Shown one piece after another: positions 17,599-26,916 of a stretch of DNA of 64,000 bases. The notes under the pieces are model-generated. The model saw only the letters and a program-made list of their open reading frames with translations, was not told the DNA's origin and did not search any database. Each line of letters begins with the position of its first letter. Within the stretch, counting starts at the first letter, position 1. Source of the stretch: Gammaproteobacteria bacterium (lineage in GTDB: Bacteria; Pseudomonadota; Gammaproteobacteria; Steroidobacterales; Woeseiaceae); NCBI GenBank assembly GCA_029862045.1, contig JAOTYE010000003.1, forward strand, positions 186,001 to 250,000, read 5' to 3'. The position numbers and the translations under genes were made by a program.

Positions 17599-18840
17599 CT
17601 AGGTGACTGCTGCCCGCACCTGGTATTGCGCTTCTTTCCAGGTGCCGTTTGCAAGAATGTCGTACAGCCGATCGACCGCGTCCCAGACATCGGCGTAGCG
17701 TATATAAAGTGGAGCGAAACCGAAGCGTACATTAGCCGGCGCACGGAAGTCGCAGATGACGCCGCGATCGTGCAGCGCACGAACGATCGGATAGCCATCA
17801 TCATTGCTGAATGACACCTGGCTGCCGCGCAGGTTCGCGTCTCGCGGACTGACCAGTTCAAAGCCGAACTCGCCACATCGCTGTTCGACAAGCTCGATAA
17901 ACAAATCCGTCATGCGCATTGACTTCTCACGAATCTGCTGCATGTCGGCGCGCAGCATGATATCGATGCCGATTTCGGCCGTCGACAGGCTGGCCGTTGG
18001 CTGCGTACCGGTCAGCATTTGCCGAACGTCAGCAACGGGCCGGTAGTCTCTCTCGAAATCAAAGGGTGCGGCATGGCTGTACCAGCCGGTCAGCGGTTGT
18101 GTGTACTTGCCATGATGTCGCTCGGCAGCAAACAGTAGTGCCGGGGCACCGGGCCCGCCATTGATGTACTTATAGGTACAGGCGACAGCAAAGTCGACAT
18201 TACAGCCGTTGAGGTCCACCGGCATTGCCCCGGCGCTGTGGCACAAGTCCCAAACCGCGGCAGCACCGACGGCATGTGCTTTCGCGGTGATTGCGGCCAT
18301 GTCGAGAATATGCCCGGTCTTGTAATGCACATGCGTGATACAGATGGCGGCGACGTCTTCGTCGATCGCGTCCAGCATGTTGTCGGCTTCAGCAAATCGA
18401 ATGGTATAGCCCTTGTCGAGTTGTTCGAGCAAGCCCTGGACCGTGTAATTGTTGGTCGGGAAGTTGCTGCCCTCCATGACGATCACCCGCCGGTCTGGCT
18501 GCATCTTGAGCGCCGCCGCGACGACCTTGTACAGATTGATGCCGGTGGCGTCGGTTAGTACGACTTCGTTCGCCTTGGCGCCGACGATTGGCGCAATTTT
18601 GCGGCCCAGCGTCGAGGGCAGGGTGTACCAGCCAGCCGTATTCATGCTGCCGATAAGGCCCTCAGCCCATTCATGTTCGACAACCCGTTTGGCGCGCTCG
18701 GCAGCAGCGAGCGGCATCGCGCCCAATGAGTTACCGTTCAGGTAGATGACGCCCTCGGGCAGGAAGAACTCGTTTCGAAACCCGGCCAGCGGGTCCGCTT
18801 GATCGAGCACTTCCAGGTCGGTTCTTGCTTTTGCTGCCAT
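17599..18840 (-). CDS. kynU: Kynureninase
   Basis: A 413-residue PLP enzyme that cleaves kynurenine or 3-hydroxykynurenine to anthranilate or 3-hydroxyanthranilate plus alanine. Family features are GVIYLNGNSLGAMP near residue 30, the PLP lysine in CTYKYINGGPG (Lys224), and WDLCHSAGA with the cofactor-binding Asp. It is divergent from the 3-hydroxyanthranilate-degrading operon (18905-23189), which supports 3-hydroxyanthranilate as its product. No kynurenine monooxygenase or tryptophan dioxygenase gene is in the window. Confidence 0.93.
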   Translation of the reverse strand: MAAKARTDLEVLDQADPLAGFRNEFFLPEGVIYLNGNSLGAMPLAAAERAKRVVEHEWAEGLIGSMNTAGWYTLPSTLGRKIAPIVGAKANEVVLTDATGINLYKVVAAALKMQPDRRVIVMEGSNFPTNNYTVQGLLEQLDKGYTIRFAEADNMLDAIDEDVAAICITHVHYKTGHILDMAAITAKAHAVGAAAVWDLCHSAGAMPVDLNGCNVDFAVACTYKYINGGPGAPALLFAAERHHGKYTQPLTGWYSHAAPFDFERDYRPVADVRQMLTGTQPTASLSTAEIGIDIMLRADMQQIREKSMRMTDLFIELVEQRCGEFGFELVSPRDANLRGSQVSFSNDDGYPIVRALHDRGVICDFRAPANVRFGFAPLYIRYADVWDAVDRLYDILANGTWKEAQYQVRAAVT

Positions 18841-18904
18841 ATTTGGTAGACCACCAGTGCCGACACCGCCATTTCGCGGGCTTTACCTTACAATAGGATG
18901 CGTC

Positions 18905-20362
18905 ATGCCGCACGAAATCAAAAACTACGTTGCTGGTCAGTTTGTGACGTCGAAGTCCAGTTTCGACGATATCAATCCGGTCGATGGCTCACTGGCCGGC
19001 ACGGTTCATGAGGCCGACCAGGCGACCGTGGACCGGGCGGTCGGAGCGGCGCGGGAAGCGCTGCATGGGCCTTGGGGTTCCATGTCGGCGGCCGAACGCG
19101 GTGTCTTGCTCAACAAGGTCGCGGACGGCATCGAGGCACGCTTCGATGACTTCGTAGCTGCCGAGATCGCGGATACCGGCAAGCCGCTGACGCAAGCACG
19201 CACGCTGGACATTCCGCGCGGCACCGCCAATTTTCGGTTTTTCGCCAATCTCGTGAGCACGTCGGGGACGGAGTGTTTCGAGATGGGCACACCCGATGGT
19301 GCAGGCGCGTTGAATTACTCCGTGCAGAAACCGTTGGGCGTGGTCGGCGTCATCTCGCCGTGGAATCTGCCGTTCCTGCTCCTGACGTGGAAACTGGCGC
19401 CCGCATTGGCTGCGGGCAATACCGTAATCGCGAAGCCATCCGAAGAGACGCCGGCAAGCGCCGCGTTGCTTGCGGAGGTCATGCACGAGGCCGGCGTGCC
19501 GGCAGGTGTCTTCAACCTGGTCAACGGATTCGGCCCGGGGTCGGCCGGTGAATTTCTCACGACGCACACAGGCGTTGACGCGATCACGTTTACCGGAGAA
19601 TCCGCGACCGGTAGCGCGATCATGCGAGCGGCTGCAGATAACGTGAAAGCACTGTCCTTCGAGCTTGGCGGCAAGAATGCTGCGATCGTTTTCGACGATG
19701 CAGACCTGGATCAGGCCATCGACGGTACGGTGCGGTCGGTATTCTCGAATTGCGGACAGGTCTGTCTCTGCTCCGAACGGGTTTACGTCCATGATTCGAT
19801 TTTCGACGAGTTCGTGTCACGACTCAAAGTTCGTGCGGAAGCGCTGCGCATGGGGCATCCTGAAGACGAGCAAACCGAGATTGGCCCGCTCGTGTCGAAG
19901 GCGCATCGTGACAAAGTGCTGTCTTATTACGAGTTGGCGCGCGAAGAGGGCGCCAACATTGTTACTGGTGGCGGAATACCGGGCTTTGGCGACGAGCGGG
20001 ATCAAGGCGCCTGGGTCGAGCCGACAATACTCACAGGATTACCCGAATCGGCACGTTGTGTCCGCGAAGAGATTTTCGGACCGGTTTGTCACATCGCACC
20101 GTTCGTGACCGAAGAACAGGCAGTCGCGATGGCCAATGACAGTGCCTATGGTCTCGCCGCTGCCATCTGGACGACGAACCTGTCGCGGGCACATCGCGTT
20201 GCGCGCCAGATTGAGGCCGGCATCGTTTGGGTAAACACGTGGTATTTGCGTGATCTGCGCACGCCATTTGGCGGCGTGAAATTATCAGGCATTGGCCGCG
20301 AAGGTGGCGTGCACTCGCTGAATTTCTATTCTGAACCCACGAACATTTGCATCAAATTATAA
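18905..20362 (+). CDS. nbaE: 2-Aminomuconate-6-semialdehyde dehydrogenase
   Basis: A 485-residue NAD-dependent aldehyde dehydrogenase of the 2-hydroxy/2-aminomuconic semialdehyde group. Catalytic residues are in FELGGKN (Glu253) and SNCGQVC (Cys287), and VISPWNLPFLL marks the cofactor fold. I chose ATG 18905; the frame is open to 18857 but homologues start near MPHEIKNYV. It is the first of five genes that together convert 3-hydroxyanthranilate towards 2-oxo-pentenoate. A TACAAT sequence about 10 bases upstream could be its -10 element. Confidence 0.88.
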   Translation: MPHEIKNYVAGQFVTSKSSFDDINPVDGSLAGTVHEADQATVDRAVGAAREALHGPWGSMSAAERGVLLNKVADGIEARFDDFVAAEIADTGKPLTQARTLDIPRGTANFRFFANLVSTSGTECFEMGTPDGAGALNYSVQKPLGVVGVISPWNLPFLLLTWKLAPALAAGNTVIAKPSEETPASAALLAEVMHEAGVPAGVFNLVNGFGPGSAGEFLTTHTGVDAITFTGESATGSAIMRAAADNVKALSFELGGKNAAIVFDDADLDQAIDGTVRSVFSNCGQVCLCSERVYVHDSIFDEFVSRLKVRAEALRMGHPEDEQTEIGPLVSKAHRDKVLSYYELAREEGANIVTGGGIPGFGDERDQGAWVEPTILTGLPESARCVREEIFGPVCHIAPFVTEEQAVAMANDSAYGLAAAIWTTNLSRAHRVARQIEAGIVWVNTWYLRDLRTPFGGVKLSGIGREGGVHSLNFYSEPTNICIKL

Positions 20363-20373
20363 AATAATCACGA

Positions 20374-21144
20374 ATGACGGCATTCTCCAAATTGGCGCAA
20401 GGGCTCGACGATGCGGTGCGATCGGCGACGGCGATACCGCAGCTCAGCACGACTGAGACAATTTCGATCGACGATGCTTACGAGATTCAACGCTTGTCCA
20501 TAGCAAGACGTATCGCACGGGGCGAGCGAATCGTCGGCATGAAACTGGGTTTCACAAGTAAGGCCAAGATGGCCCAGATGGGAGTTAAGGACATGATCTG
20601 GGGCCGCCTCACCGATCAGATGGCGATCGAGCAGGGTGCAACGATAGACCTTGACTGTTACGTGCGCCCGCGCGTCGAACCTGAAATTGCATTCCTGATC
20701 AAAACGCCGCTAAGGGGCGAGGTCACGCTTGACGATGCTCTGGCTGCCGTGGAATCCGTAGCTCCAGCGATGGAGCTGATTGATTCACGCTACACCGCAC
20801 CCAAGTTCAATCTTGCCGACATCGTGGCTGACAACTGCTCGTCATCGGGCTATGTAATCGGCGCCTGGCAAGAGCCCGCTGGATTGGAACTTGGCAATCT
20901 GGATATGCGACTCGAGTTCGACGGTGAGACAGTACAGCAGGGATCATCAGATGGGATCCTTGGCGATCCGCTTCAATCTGTGGTCAACGCGGCGCGTCTC
21001 GCCAATGCAGCAGGCTTCGGGCTCGAGCCGGGCTGGATATTGCTGGCCGGAGCCGCAACAGCAGATGAGGCATTGCGACCAGGCGTGCATCCGCGCACGG
21101 TCGTCGAGAATCTCGGCATCGCCGAGCTCAGGGTAGGCGCTTAA
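20374..21144 (+). CDS. nbaG: 2-Oxo-3-hexenedioate (4-oxalocrotonate) decarboxylase
   Basis: A 256-residue enzyme of the fumarylacetoacetate-hydrolase-like decarboxylase/hydratase family. The segments [17 protein letters not shown] and [12 protein letters not shown] (metal-ligand Glu residues) and the C-terminal [10 protein letters not shown] are typical. It is close in sequence to 2-oxopent-4-enoate hydratases, so the precise step is judged mainly from the operon. It starts 12 bases after nbaE. A hydratase, aldolase and acetaldehyde dehydrogenase for the lower steps are not in the window. Confidence 0.82.
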   Translation: MTAFSKLAQGLDDAVRSATAIPQLSTTETISIDDAYEIQRLSIARRIARGERIVGMKLGFTSKAKMAQMGVKDMIWGRLTDQMAIEQGATIDLDCYVRPRVEPEIAFLIKTPLRGEVTLDDALAAVESVAPAMELIDSRYTAPKFNLADIVADNCSSSGYVIGAWQEPAGLELGNLDMRLEFDGETVQQGSSDGILGDPLQSVVNAARLANAAGFGLEPGWILLAGAATADEALRPGVHPRTVVENLGIAELRVGA

Positions 21145-21163
21145 TGCGAAGAGGAATCAGCCA

Positions 21164-21601
21164 ATGACATTACAATCCGGGAAAGTCGTCGCGGGTAAGG
21201 CGACGCCGCGCGGCAAGTTTCCGCACCTCAAGCGAGCCGGTAATTTCATCTTCGTTTCCGGTACGAGCTCGCGCCGACCCGATAACAGCTTCGACGGCGT
21301 TGAGGTCGACGAGTCCGGCACGACGAAACTCGATATCCGTGCCCAGACGCGAGCCGTCATTAAGAACATTCGCGATATCCTGAATAGTGTTGGTGCCGGT
21401 CTCGAGGACATTGTCGACGTCTCGTCGTTTTTAGTGAACATGGACGACTTCGACGGTTATAACGAGGTTTACGCTGACTATTTCGATTACGACGGGCCTA
21501 CACGCACGACCGTCGCAGTCCGCCAACTGCCGCACCCGCATCTGCTGATTGAAATAAAGGTCGTGGCTTACAAAGAAGACAATGAGGACTCATCGTCATG
21601 A
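21164..21601 (+). CDS. nbaF: 2-Aminomuconate deaminase (RidA/YjgF family)
   Basis: A 145-residue RidA-fold enzyme that releases ammonia from 2-aminomuconate to give 4-oxalocrotonate. RidA-like segments are [14 protein letters not shown] near residue 29, [27 protein letters not shown] in mid-protein, and [16 protein letters not shown] at the end. It sits between the decarboxylase and the dioxygenase genes of the same pathway and overlaps the latter by 4 bases (ATGA). Confidence 0.88.
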   Translation: MTLQSGKVVAGKATPRGKFPHLKRAGNFIFVSGTSSRRPDNSFDGVEVDESGTTKLDIRAQTRAVIKNIRDILNSVGAGLEDIVDVSSFLVNMDDFDGYNEVYADYFDYDGPTRTTVAVRQLPHPHLLIEIKVVAYKEDNEDSSS

Positions 21602-22167
21602 CGTTCGAACATCACCCTGGGTTGAGTGCATTCAACTTTCAAAATTGGGTAGACGAACACCGCCATCTGCTCAAACCACCGGTCGCAAATCGGCTCTTGC
21701 ACCAAGATTCGGGGATGATCGTCATGGTCGTCGGCGGTCCTAATACGCGTATGGATTTTCACGACGATCCTGTAGAAGAATGGTTCTATCAGATAAAAGG
21801 CGACATGTTGTTGAAGATCGCCGACGGTGGCGAGATCTATGACATACCAGTTCGTGAAGGCGAGGTGTTTATGCTGCCGTCGCACACGATTCACGCACCA
21901 CAGCGACCGCAGCAAGGCTCGATCGGGATCGTCGTGGAGTCGCCGCGAATGATGGGTATGAAAGAAGGCTTCGAATGGTACTGTTTTGAATGCAAGTCTC
22001 GTGTGCACAGGGTCGAGGTCGCGCTGTCGGGTCCGGAAGGAATCGTCGACGCTTTGCCCGGGATTTTCGATGCGTATCATGACGACATGGATGCGCGTAC
22101 CTGCCCGAACTGCGCTGCGGTCCACCCGGGCAAAGGCCAGGCGCCTGAGGGTTGGGTGGAGCTATGA
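21598..22167 (+). CDS. nbaC: 3-Hydroxyanthranilate 3,4-dioxygenase
   Basis: A 189-residue cupin that opens the ring of 3-hydroxyanthranilate using non-haem iron. Iron ligands are visible as His55 and Glu61 (HDDPVEEW) and His99 (SHTIHAPQR). The C-terminal extension has two CxxC pairs (CFEC and CPNC), the rubredoxin-like site found in bacterial forms. Start and stop both overlap neighbouring pathway genes as ATGA. Confidence 0.93.
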   Translation: MTFEHHPGLSAFNFQNWVDEHRHLLKPPVANRLLHQDSGMIVMVVGGPNTRMDFHDDPVEEWFYQIKGDMLLKIADGGEIYDIPVREGEVFMLPSHTIHAPQRPQQGSIGIVVESPRMMGMKEGFEWYCFECKSRVHRVEVALSGPEGIVDALPGIFDAYHDDMDARTCPNCAAVHPGKGQAPEGWVEL

Positions 22168-23189
22168 GCGACGTGCCCGTCATCGACATGCACACGCATT
22201 TCCTGCCAGAGAAGTGGCCGGATCTCGCTGAGCGTTTTGGCACACCGGACTGGCCCTGGATGCGACACACTGGGGCTGGCAAGGCGATGCTGATGGTCGG
22301 GGACAAGGATTTCCGGCCCGTGTACGACGCCTGTTGGGACGGCAGCCGACGTGTTGAGGAGATGGACCGCGATGGCATCGACCTGCAGGTGATCAGTGCC
22401 ACACCCATTCTGTTCGCCTATAACCGGCCTGCAGCCGACGCTGCCGATTGCGCACAATTATTTAACGACCTCTCACTGGAGATCTGCGAGCAGGGCAAAG
22501 GCCGGCTACTGTCGCTGTGCCAGGTTCCCTTGCAGAACACGGACGCAGCCTGCAAGGTCCTGAGCCGGGCGATGCAGGATGGGCATATCGGCGTACAGAT
22601 CGGCAGTCACGTCAATGAACGTAATTTCGACGACGAAGGTGTTATCACGTTTCTACATCACTGTGCAGAGGAGGGCGCCGCAGTACTCGTCCATCCCTGG
22701 GACATGATGGCCAAGGAGCGCACATCGAATTACATGATGGCATGGACCGTGAGCATGCCGGCCGAAACACAACTGAGTATTGTGTCAATGATCCTCGGCG
22801 GCGCCTTTGATCAATTACCCGAACACCTGCGGCTCTGTTTCGCGCACGGTGGAGGCAGTTTCGCGTTTCTTCTTGGCAGGCTCGACAACGCCTGGCGCCG
22901 CCGCGACATTGTTCGCGGCAAATCGAAACACGTACCGTCAAGTTATCTGCGGCGTTTCTATGTGGACTCGGCCGTGTTTGATGCGGCGGCGCTCCGCTTC
23001 CTTGCGGATGTAATGGGCGAAGACCGTGTCATGCTCGGATCGGATTATCCGTTTCCGCTTGGCGAGGAGTTCGTTGGCGAGCTGATTCGTAATGCCGGAG
23101 GCTTTGACGACGCGGCGAAAGCACGCCTCTTAGGCGGCAATGCGCTCGAGTTTCTGAATATTCCTGCGACCAAAAGCGCGTCCCGCTAG
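22164..23189 (+). CDS. nbaD: 2-Amino-3-carboxymuconate-6-semialdehyde decarboxylase
   Basis: A 341-residue amidohydrolase-fold zinc decarboxylase (ACMSD). The HxH metal motif is at residues 10-12 (DMHTHF), and LIRNAGGF and the SDYPFPLG segment (catalytic Asp) match the family. By decarboxylating the unstable ring-opening product it diverts flux away from spontaneous quinolinate formation. I chose ATG 22164, preceded by GGTGGAG and overlapping the nbaC stop (ATGA), rather than the in-frame TTG at 22152. Confidence 0.92.
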   Translation: MSDVPVIDMHTHFLPEKWPDLAERFGTPDWPWMRHTGAGKAMLMVGDKDFRPVYDACWDGSRRVEEMDRDGIDLQVISATPILFAYNRPAADAADCAQLFNDLSLEICEQGKGRLLSLCQVPLQNTDAACKVLSRAMQDGHIGVQIGSHVNERNFDDEGVITFLHHCAEEGAAVLVHPWDMMAKERTSNYMMAWTVSMPAETQLSIVSMILGGAFDQLPEHLRLCFAHGGGSFAFLLGRLDNAWRRRDIVRGKSKHVPSSYLRRFYVDSAVFDAAALRFLADVMGEDRVMLGSDYPFPLGEEFVGELIRNAGGFDDAAKARLLGGNALEFLNIPATKSASR

Positions 23190-23194
23190 CAGCA

Positions 23195-24193
23195 TTACGC
23201 CATGCTTCGCATGGTCGGCCGCGACACGCCAACCGTGAGCTTTTCGCTGAGGACTTCACGTCGAAAACGGAACAATTCGGCGGGGCGACCCCGGCCGACA
23301 GCGCTGGTTCGTCCGACAGGCTCGACGAGGTCGGCATTGGTTACGAGTCGACGGAAATTTTGTTTGTGCAACTTCACGCCGCCAAGCGCCTCGACAACGC
23401 GTTGCAATTGCAGCAACGTGAATTCACCCGGCATCAATTCAAATACGACGGGACGGTACGCAAGCTTGCCACGCAGCCTTCCCAGCGCGGTTGCTAATAT
23501 GCGCCGGTGATCGGACGCGAGTGGTGTGCCGGTCGCGCCGCCAGAATCTTCGGTCGTTGCATCGACCGCTGCGATCGTGTTGATGCCGGCGGCGTTTGCG
23601 TCGCGTTGTGCCTCCGTTACGATGCCTGCTTCGTAGAGCAGTTCGTAGCGTTCAAGAGCCAGCACCAGATCGAGGTCACTCGCATCGGCCTGACCAAACG
23701 TAACGTTGACCCGCTCTTCTCGCTGCTTCTTGCTGCGTTGGTCTGCTGGCTGTTTTACCCAGCTCTGCAATGCGGGTTCGATATGCTCGGAGAGGGCGGC
23801 GGGGCACCCGAACCGCCAGTCCTCCCACGGTAGAAAACTGTACCAGTCACGCCATTCCGCGTCGGCGGCGCCGACGGCATCTTCGTGGGTCAACGCAATA
23901 TAGGCGACCGACACGACTCTCGGCCCGCCTTCGATTTCACGCGGATCACGATTGCGATTGCCAAATGTGTACAACTGCTCGACATAGTAGAGGTCGAGTC
24001 CGGTCTGCGCCTCGACCCAGCCCCGGAGGCCACTCTCGAGGCTCGCGTGGTGGACCGGGTCGAACGGGCCGCTGGGCAGACCGCGGACACCCGACTGATT
24101 GACGAGCAGGACTCTGGGCGTGTCGTTCGTGACCGCAACGATTACGGCGGTCAGGTTGATCACCATGTTGTTGCGGTTATTAGCCATTGACAC
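23195..24193 (-). CDS. nadQ: NadQ-type transcriptional regulator of NAD synthesis (Nudix-like plus winged helix)
   Basis: A 332-residue regulator of the COG4111 type. It has an N-terminal Nudix-like ligand domain (LPSGPFDPVHHASLESGLRG and YVEQLYTFGNRNRDP) without a full Nudix catalytic box, and a C-terminal winged-helix region (GEFTLLQLQRVVEALGG). NadQ proteins repress nadABC in proteobacteria, and the divergent nadA-nadB plus nadC here fit that exactly. The start is GTG 24193, with GAGAG 8 bases upstream, or ATG 24187. The intergenic region holds a symmetric double operator, so autoregulation is likely. Confidence 0.82.
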   Translation of the reverse strand: MSMANNRNNMVINLTAVIVAVTNDTPRVLLVNQSGVRGLPSGPFDPVHHASLESGLRGWVEAQTGLDLYYVEQLYTFGNRNRDPREIEGGPRVVSVAYIALTHEDAVGAADAEWRDWYSFLPWEDWRFGCPAALSEHIEPALQSWVKQPADQRSKKQREERVNVTFGQADASDLDLVLALERYELLYEAGIVTEAQRDANAAGINTIAAVDATTEDSGGATGTPLASDHRRILATALGRLRGKLAYRPVVFELMPGEFTLLQLQRVVEALGGVKLHKQNFRRLVTNADLVEPVGRTSAVGRGRPAELFRFRREVLSEKLTVGVSRPTMRSMA

Positions 24194-24197
24194 ACTT

Positions 24198-24216
24198 TAT
24201 GCTCTCTGCGAGTATA
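24198..24216. promoter_or_regulatory. NadQ operator candidate, left copy
   Basis: The 19-mer TATGCTCTCTGCGAGTATA is an imperfect inverted repeat (TATGCTC / GAGTATA around five bases). It lies just upstream of the nadQ start and is the mirror image of a second copy at 24223-24241. No published NadQ consensus was available to me for comparison. Confidence 0.6.
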
Positions 24217-24222
24217 TTGGAA

Positions 24223-24241
24223 TATACTCAAATAGAGCATA
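24223..24241. promoter_or_regulatory. NadQ operator candidate, right copy
   Basis: The 19-mer TATACTCAAATAGAGCATA is the inverted counterpart of the left copy; together they form a large dyad centred at 24219/24220 (outer arms 24197-24205 and 24234-24242, inner arms 24210-24218 and 24221-24229). A possible -10 (CATAAT, 24238-24243) for nadA overlaps it, which would give repression. Confidence 0.6.
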
Positions 24242-24292
24242 ATAGTTTCGCGGGTAAGTATTTCGCTCGTCGCCCGCAAGATCAGGTGATTT

Positions 24293-25291
24293 ATGAATTT
24301 AAATCAAGCACTTACTCAGGATCTTGCCAGGGTGGCGCCACTGTACGAGCGCGTGAAAACGGTGATCCCCGACGTCGAATGGCCAATTCATGCGCGCTAC
24401 GTAGCGGCTATCAATGATTTGAAGGCGGACCGCAATGCGGTCATTCTCGCCCACAATTACCAGACTCCGGAGATCTTCCACTGCGTCGCGGATATCACCG
24501 GCGATTCGCTCGCGCTGGCCAGACAGGCCGCGGCAACCGATGCTGAGGTCATTGTCCTTGCCGGTGTCCATTTCATGGCCGAGACGGCCAAGCTCCTGAA
24601 TCCCGGCAAGGTGGTCCTGATTCCCGATCAGCGCGCAGGATGCTCGCTGGCGGAGTCGATCACGGCTGCCGATATACGCGAATTACGTCGTAGGTATCCG
24701 GACACGCCGGTTGTGACCTATGTGAACACATCCGCTGCGGTTAAAGCTGAATCAGATGTCTGTTGCACATCAGGAAACGCCGTCGAGGTTGTCGAGTCAC
24801 TCGGACGAGACGAAGTGATCTTCCTGCCGGACGAATACCTGGCGAACTATGTCGCGCAGCAGACCGATGTCAGGATCATTCCGTGGCAAGGGCACTGCGA
24901 AGTGCACGAACGCTTCACTGCACCAGAGCTCGAGCAGTATCGCGCTGACTTCGATGACCTGACAATCATTGCGCATCCGGAATGCCCGCCCGACGTACTC
25001 GGTGTTGCTGACTTCGTCGGATCGACTGCACAGATGCAGGCCTACGTACATCGTGAAAGGCCGCGGCGCGTTTTGATGGTTACTGAATGCTCAATGAGTG
25101 ACAACGTCGCTGCCGATGTGCGGGATGTCGAATTCATCCGGCCGTGTAATCTGTGTCCGCACATGAAGCGCATCACGCTGGCGAATATATACGAAGCCCT
25201 TGAGTCGCTCGAACCCCGCATCGAAATTGATCCCGGCATCGCGGAGAAAGCGCGCAAGGCGGTCGAGCGCATGTTGGCTATTGGTGGTTAA
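24293..25291 (+). CDS. nadA: Quinolinate synthase
   Basis: A 332-residue 4Fe-4S enzyme that condenses iminoaspartate with dihydroxyacetone phosphate to give quinolinate. Cluster cysteines are in GCSLAES (Cys117), HPECPPDV (Cys231) and [10 protein letters not shown] (Cys288). The start is supported by AGGTGAT upstream. It lies 2 bases before nadB, so NAD is made from aspartate even though a kynurenine operon is adjacent. Confidence 0.95.
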   Translation: MNLNQALTQDLARVAPLYERVKTVIPDVEWPIHARYVAAINDLKADRNAVILAHNYQTPEIFHCVADITGDSLALARQAAATDAEVIVLAGVHFMAETAKLLNPGKVVLIPDQRAGCSLAESITAADIRELRRRYPDTPVVTYVNTSAAVKAESDVCCTSGNAVEVVESLGRDEVIFLPDEYLANYVAQQTDVRIIPWQGHCEVHERFTAPELEQYRADFDDLTIIAHPECPPDVLGVADFVGSTAQMQAYVHRERPRRVLMVTECSMSDNVAADVRDVEFIRPCNLCPHMKRITLANIYEALESLEPRIEIDPGIAEKARKAVERMLAIGG

Positions 25292-25293
25292 AG

Positions 25294-26916
25294 ATGTCCC
25301 GTGCCGCTGCCAGGACAATGTCTGTGCAACGTGACGACGTTATCGTCGTCGGTTCCGGTATGGGTGGGCTCGTGTGTGCGCTGTCGCTTGCGCCAAGGTC
25401 GGTAACTCTAATTACCAAAACACCACAATTGCTGGGCGGCTCGAGTTTGTGGGCACAGGGCGGTATCGCTGCGGCGGTGGGTCCGCAAGATTCTCCGCGA
25501 GCACATGCGGCGGATACGCTCTCGGCCGGTGCCGGGCTCAGTGATCCACAGCGCACCCGGGAACTGACCGACGAGGGTGCCGCCAGCCTGGAGTGGCTGG
25601 AAAAAGAAGGCATTCCGTTCGATCGGGATTTGCACGGCGCCCTGGCCCTGGCAAGGGAGGCTGCGCATCAATATCCGCGTGTTGCCCATGCAGGCGGTGA
25701 TACGACCGGCCAGGTTTTGATGCGATCATTGACCGATCGCGTAGGTGAGGCGTCGGCGATTACCGTGCTCGAAGATACCTTTGCGTACGATCTGGTCGTT
25801 CGCAAGGGACATATTCAAGGTCTTGTCGCTTTTAGCCGTAATGATGGCTGGGTGTTTCACAGCGCACGCCAGGTTGTCCTCGCGACCGGTGGGATCGGCA
25901 TGGCCTGGTGGCATACCACCAATCCGGTTGAGGCAACCGGCGATGGCCTTGCGATGGCCGCTCGCGCAGGAGCGAAATTGACCAACCTCGAGTTCGTGCA
26001 GTTCCATCCCACGGCGTTAGCTCTGGAATCGTCCAATGGTGCGCGCTTGCCGTTGCTCACAGAGGCGCTGCGCGGCGCTGGGGCTGTGCTGCTTGACGAG
26101 TCGGGCAATCGATTCATGCTATCCGAACACCCATCCGCCGATTTGGCACCGCGGGATGTCGTCGCCCGCGCAATTCAGAGGAAGACTCGCGCGGGCGAAA
26201 GCGTGTTCCTGGACCTGCGGCCCGTGCTGTCCGGCAAGCACCGCGATTCGTTTCCTCAAGCGATAGAGACGGCAAGATCCGCAGGATTTGATCCATACAT
26301 GGAACCGCTGCCAATAACGCCAGCGGCGCACTATCACATGGGTGGCATCGAGGTGGACGACGTCGGGCGAACGTCTGTCGATGGTCTTTGGGCCTGCGGC
26401 GAGGCTGCGACCACCGGCATCCATGGCGCGAATCGCCTCGCTAGCAATTCGTTATTGGAGGCGCTGGTGTATGCCCGTCGCGTGGCGCGAGAATTGGACA
26501 ATGAGGACGCAGGCCACGACGATTACGTCGCTGCGATTCCAGCAGGGCCCATTGTCGCAACGACAGAGCGACTCAATGACATGGTCGATGCGACGAGGAA
26601 AATCATGTCGCGATACGTCGGCATCCTGCGCAACGGCAGCGACCTTGATTCGGCCTATGACCGCCTGTCGGTAATCGGCCGGCAGATTGGTGAGCTGATT
26701 CGTGGCGTCGATGCCGAGTCTCCACCCGCGCCCGATACGATAAAGCGGTGGGCTGAGGCACGCAATCTGGTTCTTGTTGCCCGCCTCGTGACTTTTGCGG
26801 CATTGCGCCGGGAAGAAAGCCGTGGCGCCCATTATCGGGATGACTATCCGCTGCCGAGGCCGGAGTGGCGCCATCAACAGTCGCTGACCGTTGACACGCT
26901 ACTCGAAGCGCATTGA
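25294..26916 (+). CDS. nadB: L-aspartate oxidase
   Basis: A 540-residue flavoprotein that oxidises aspartate to iminoaspartate, the substrate of NadA. The FAD-binding start GSGMGGLVCALSL (about residues 15-27), GGSSLWAQGGIAAAV, HYHMGGIEVD and GANRLASNSLLEALVYARR are all family hallmarks. It is tightly coupled to nadA. Its 3-prime end overlaps the convergent nadC by 18 bases. Confidence 0.95.
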   Translation: MSRAAARTMSVQRDDVIVVGSGMGGLVCALSLAPRSVTLITKTPQLLGGSSLWAQGGIAAAVGPQDSPRAHAADTLSAGAGLSDPQRTRELTDEGAASLEWLEKEGIPFDRDLHGALALAREAAHQYPRVAHAGGDTTGQVLMRSLTDRVGEASAITVLEDTFAYDLVVRKGHIQGLVAFSRNDGWVFHSARQVVLATGGIGMAWWHTTNPVEATGDGLAMAARAGAKLTNLEFVQFHPTALALESSNGARLPLLTEALRGAGAVLLDESGNRFMLSEHPSADLAPRDVVARAIQRKTRAGESVFLDLRPVLSGKHRDSFPQAIETARSAGFDPYMEPLPITPAAHYHMGGIEVDDVGRTSVDGLWACGEAATTGIHGANRLASNSLLEALVYARRVARELDNEDAGHDDYVAAIPAGPIVATTERLNDMVDATRKIMSRYVGILRNGSDLDSAYDRLSVIGRQIGELIRGVDAESPPAPDTIKRWAEARNLVLVARLVTFAALRREESRGAHYRDDYPLPRPEWRHQQSLTVDTLLEAH

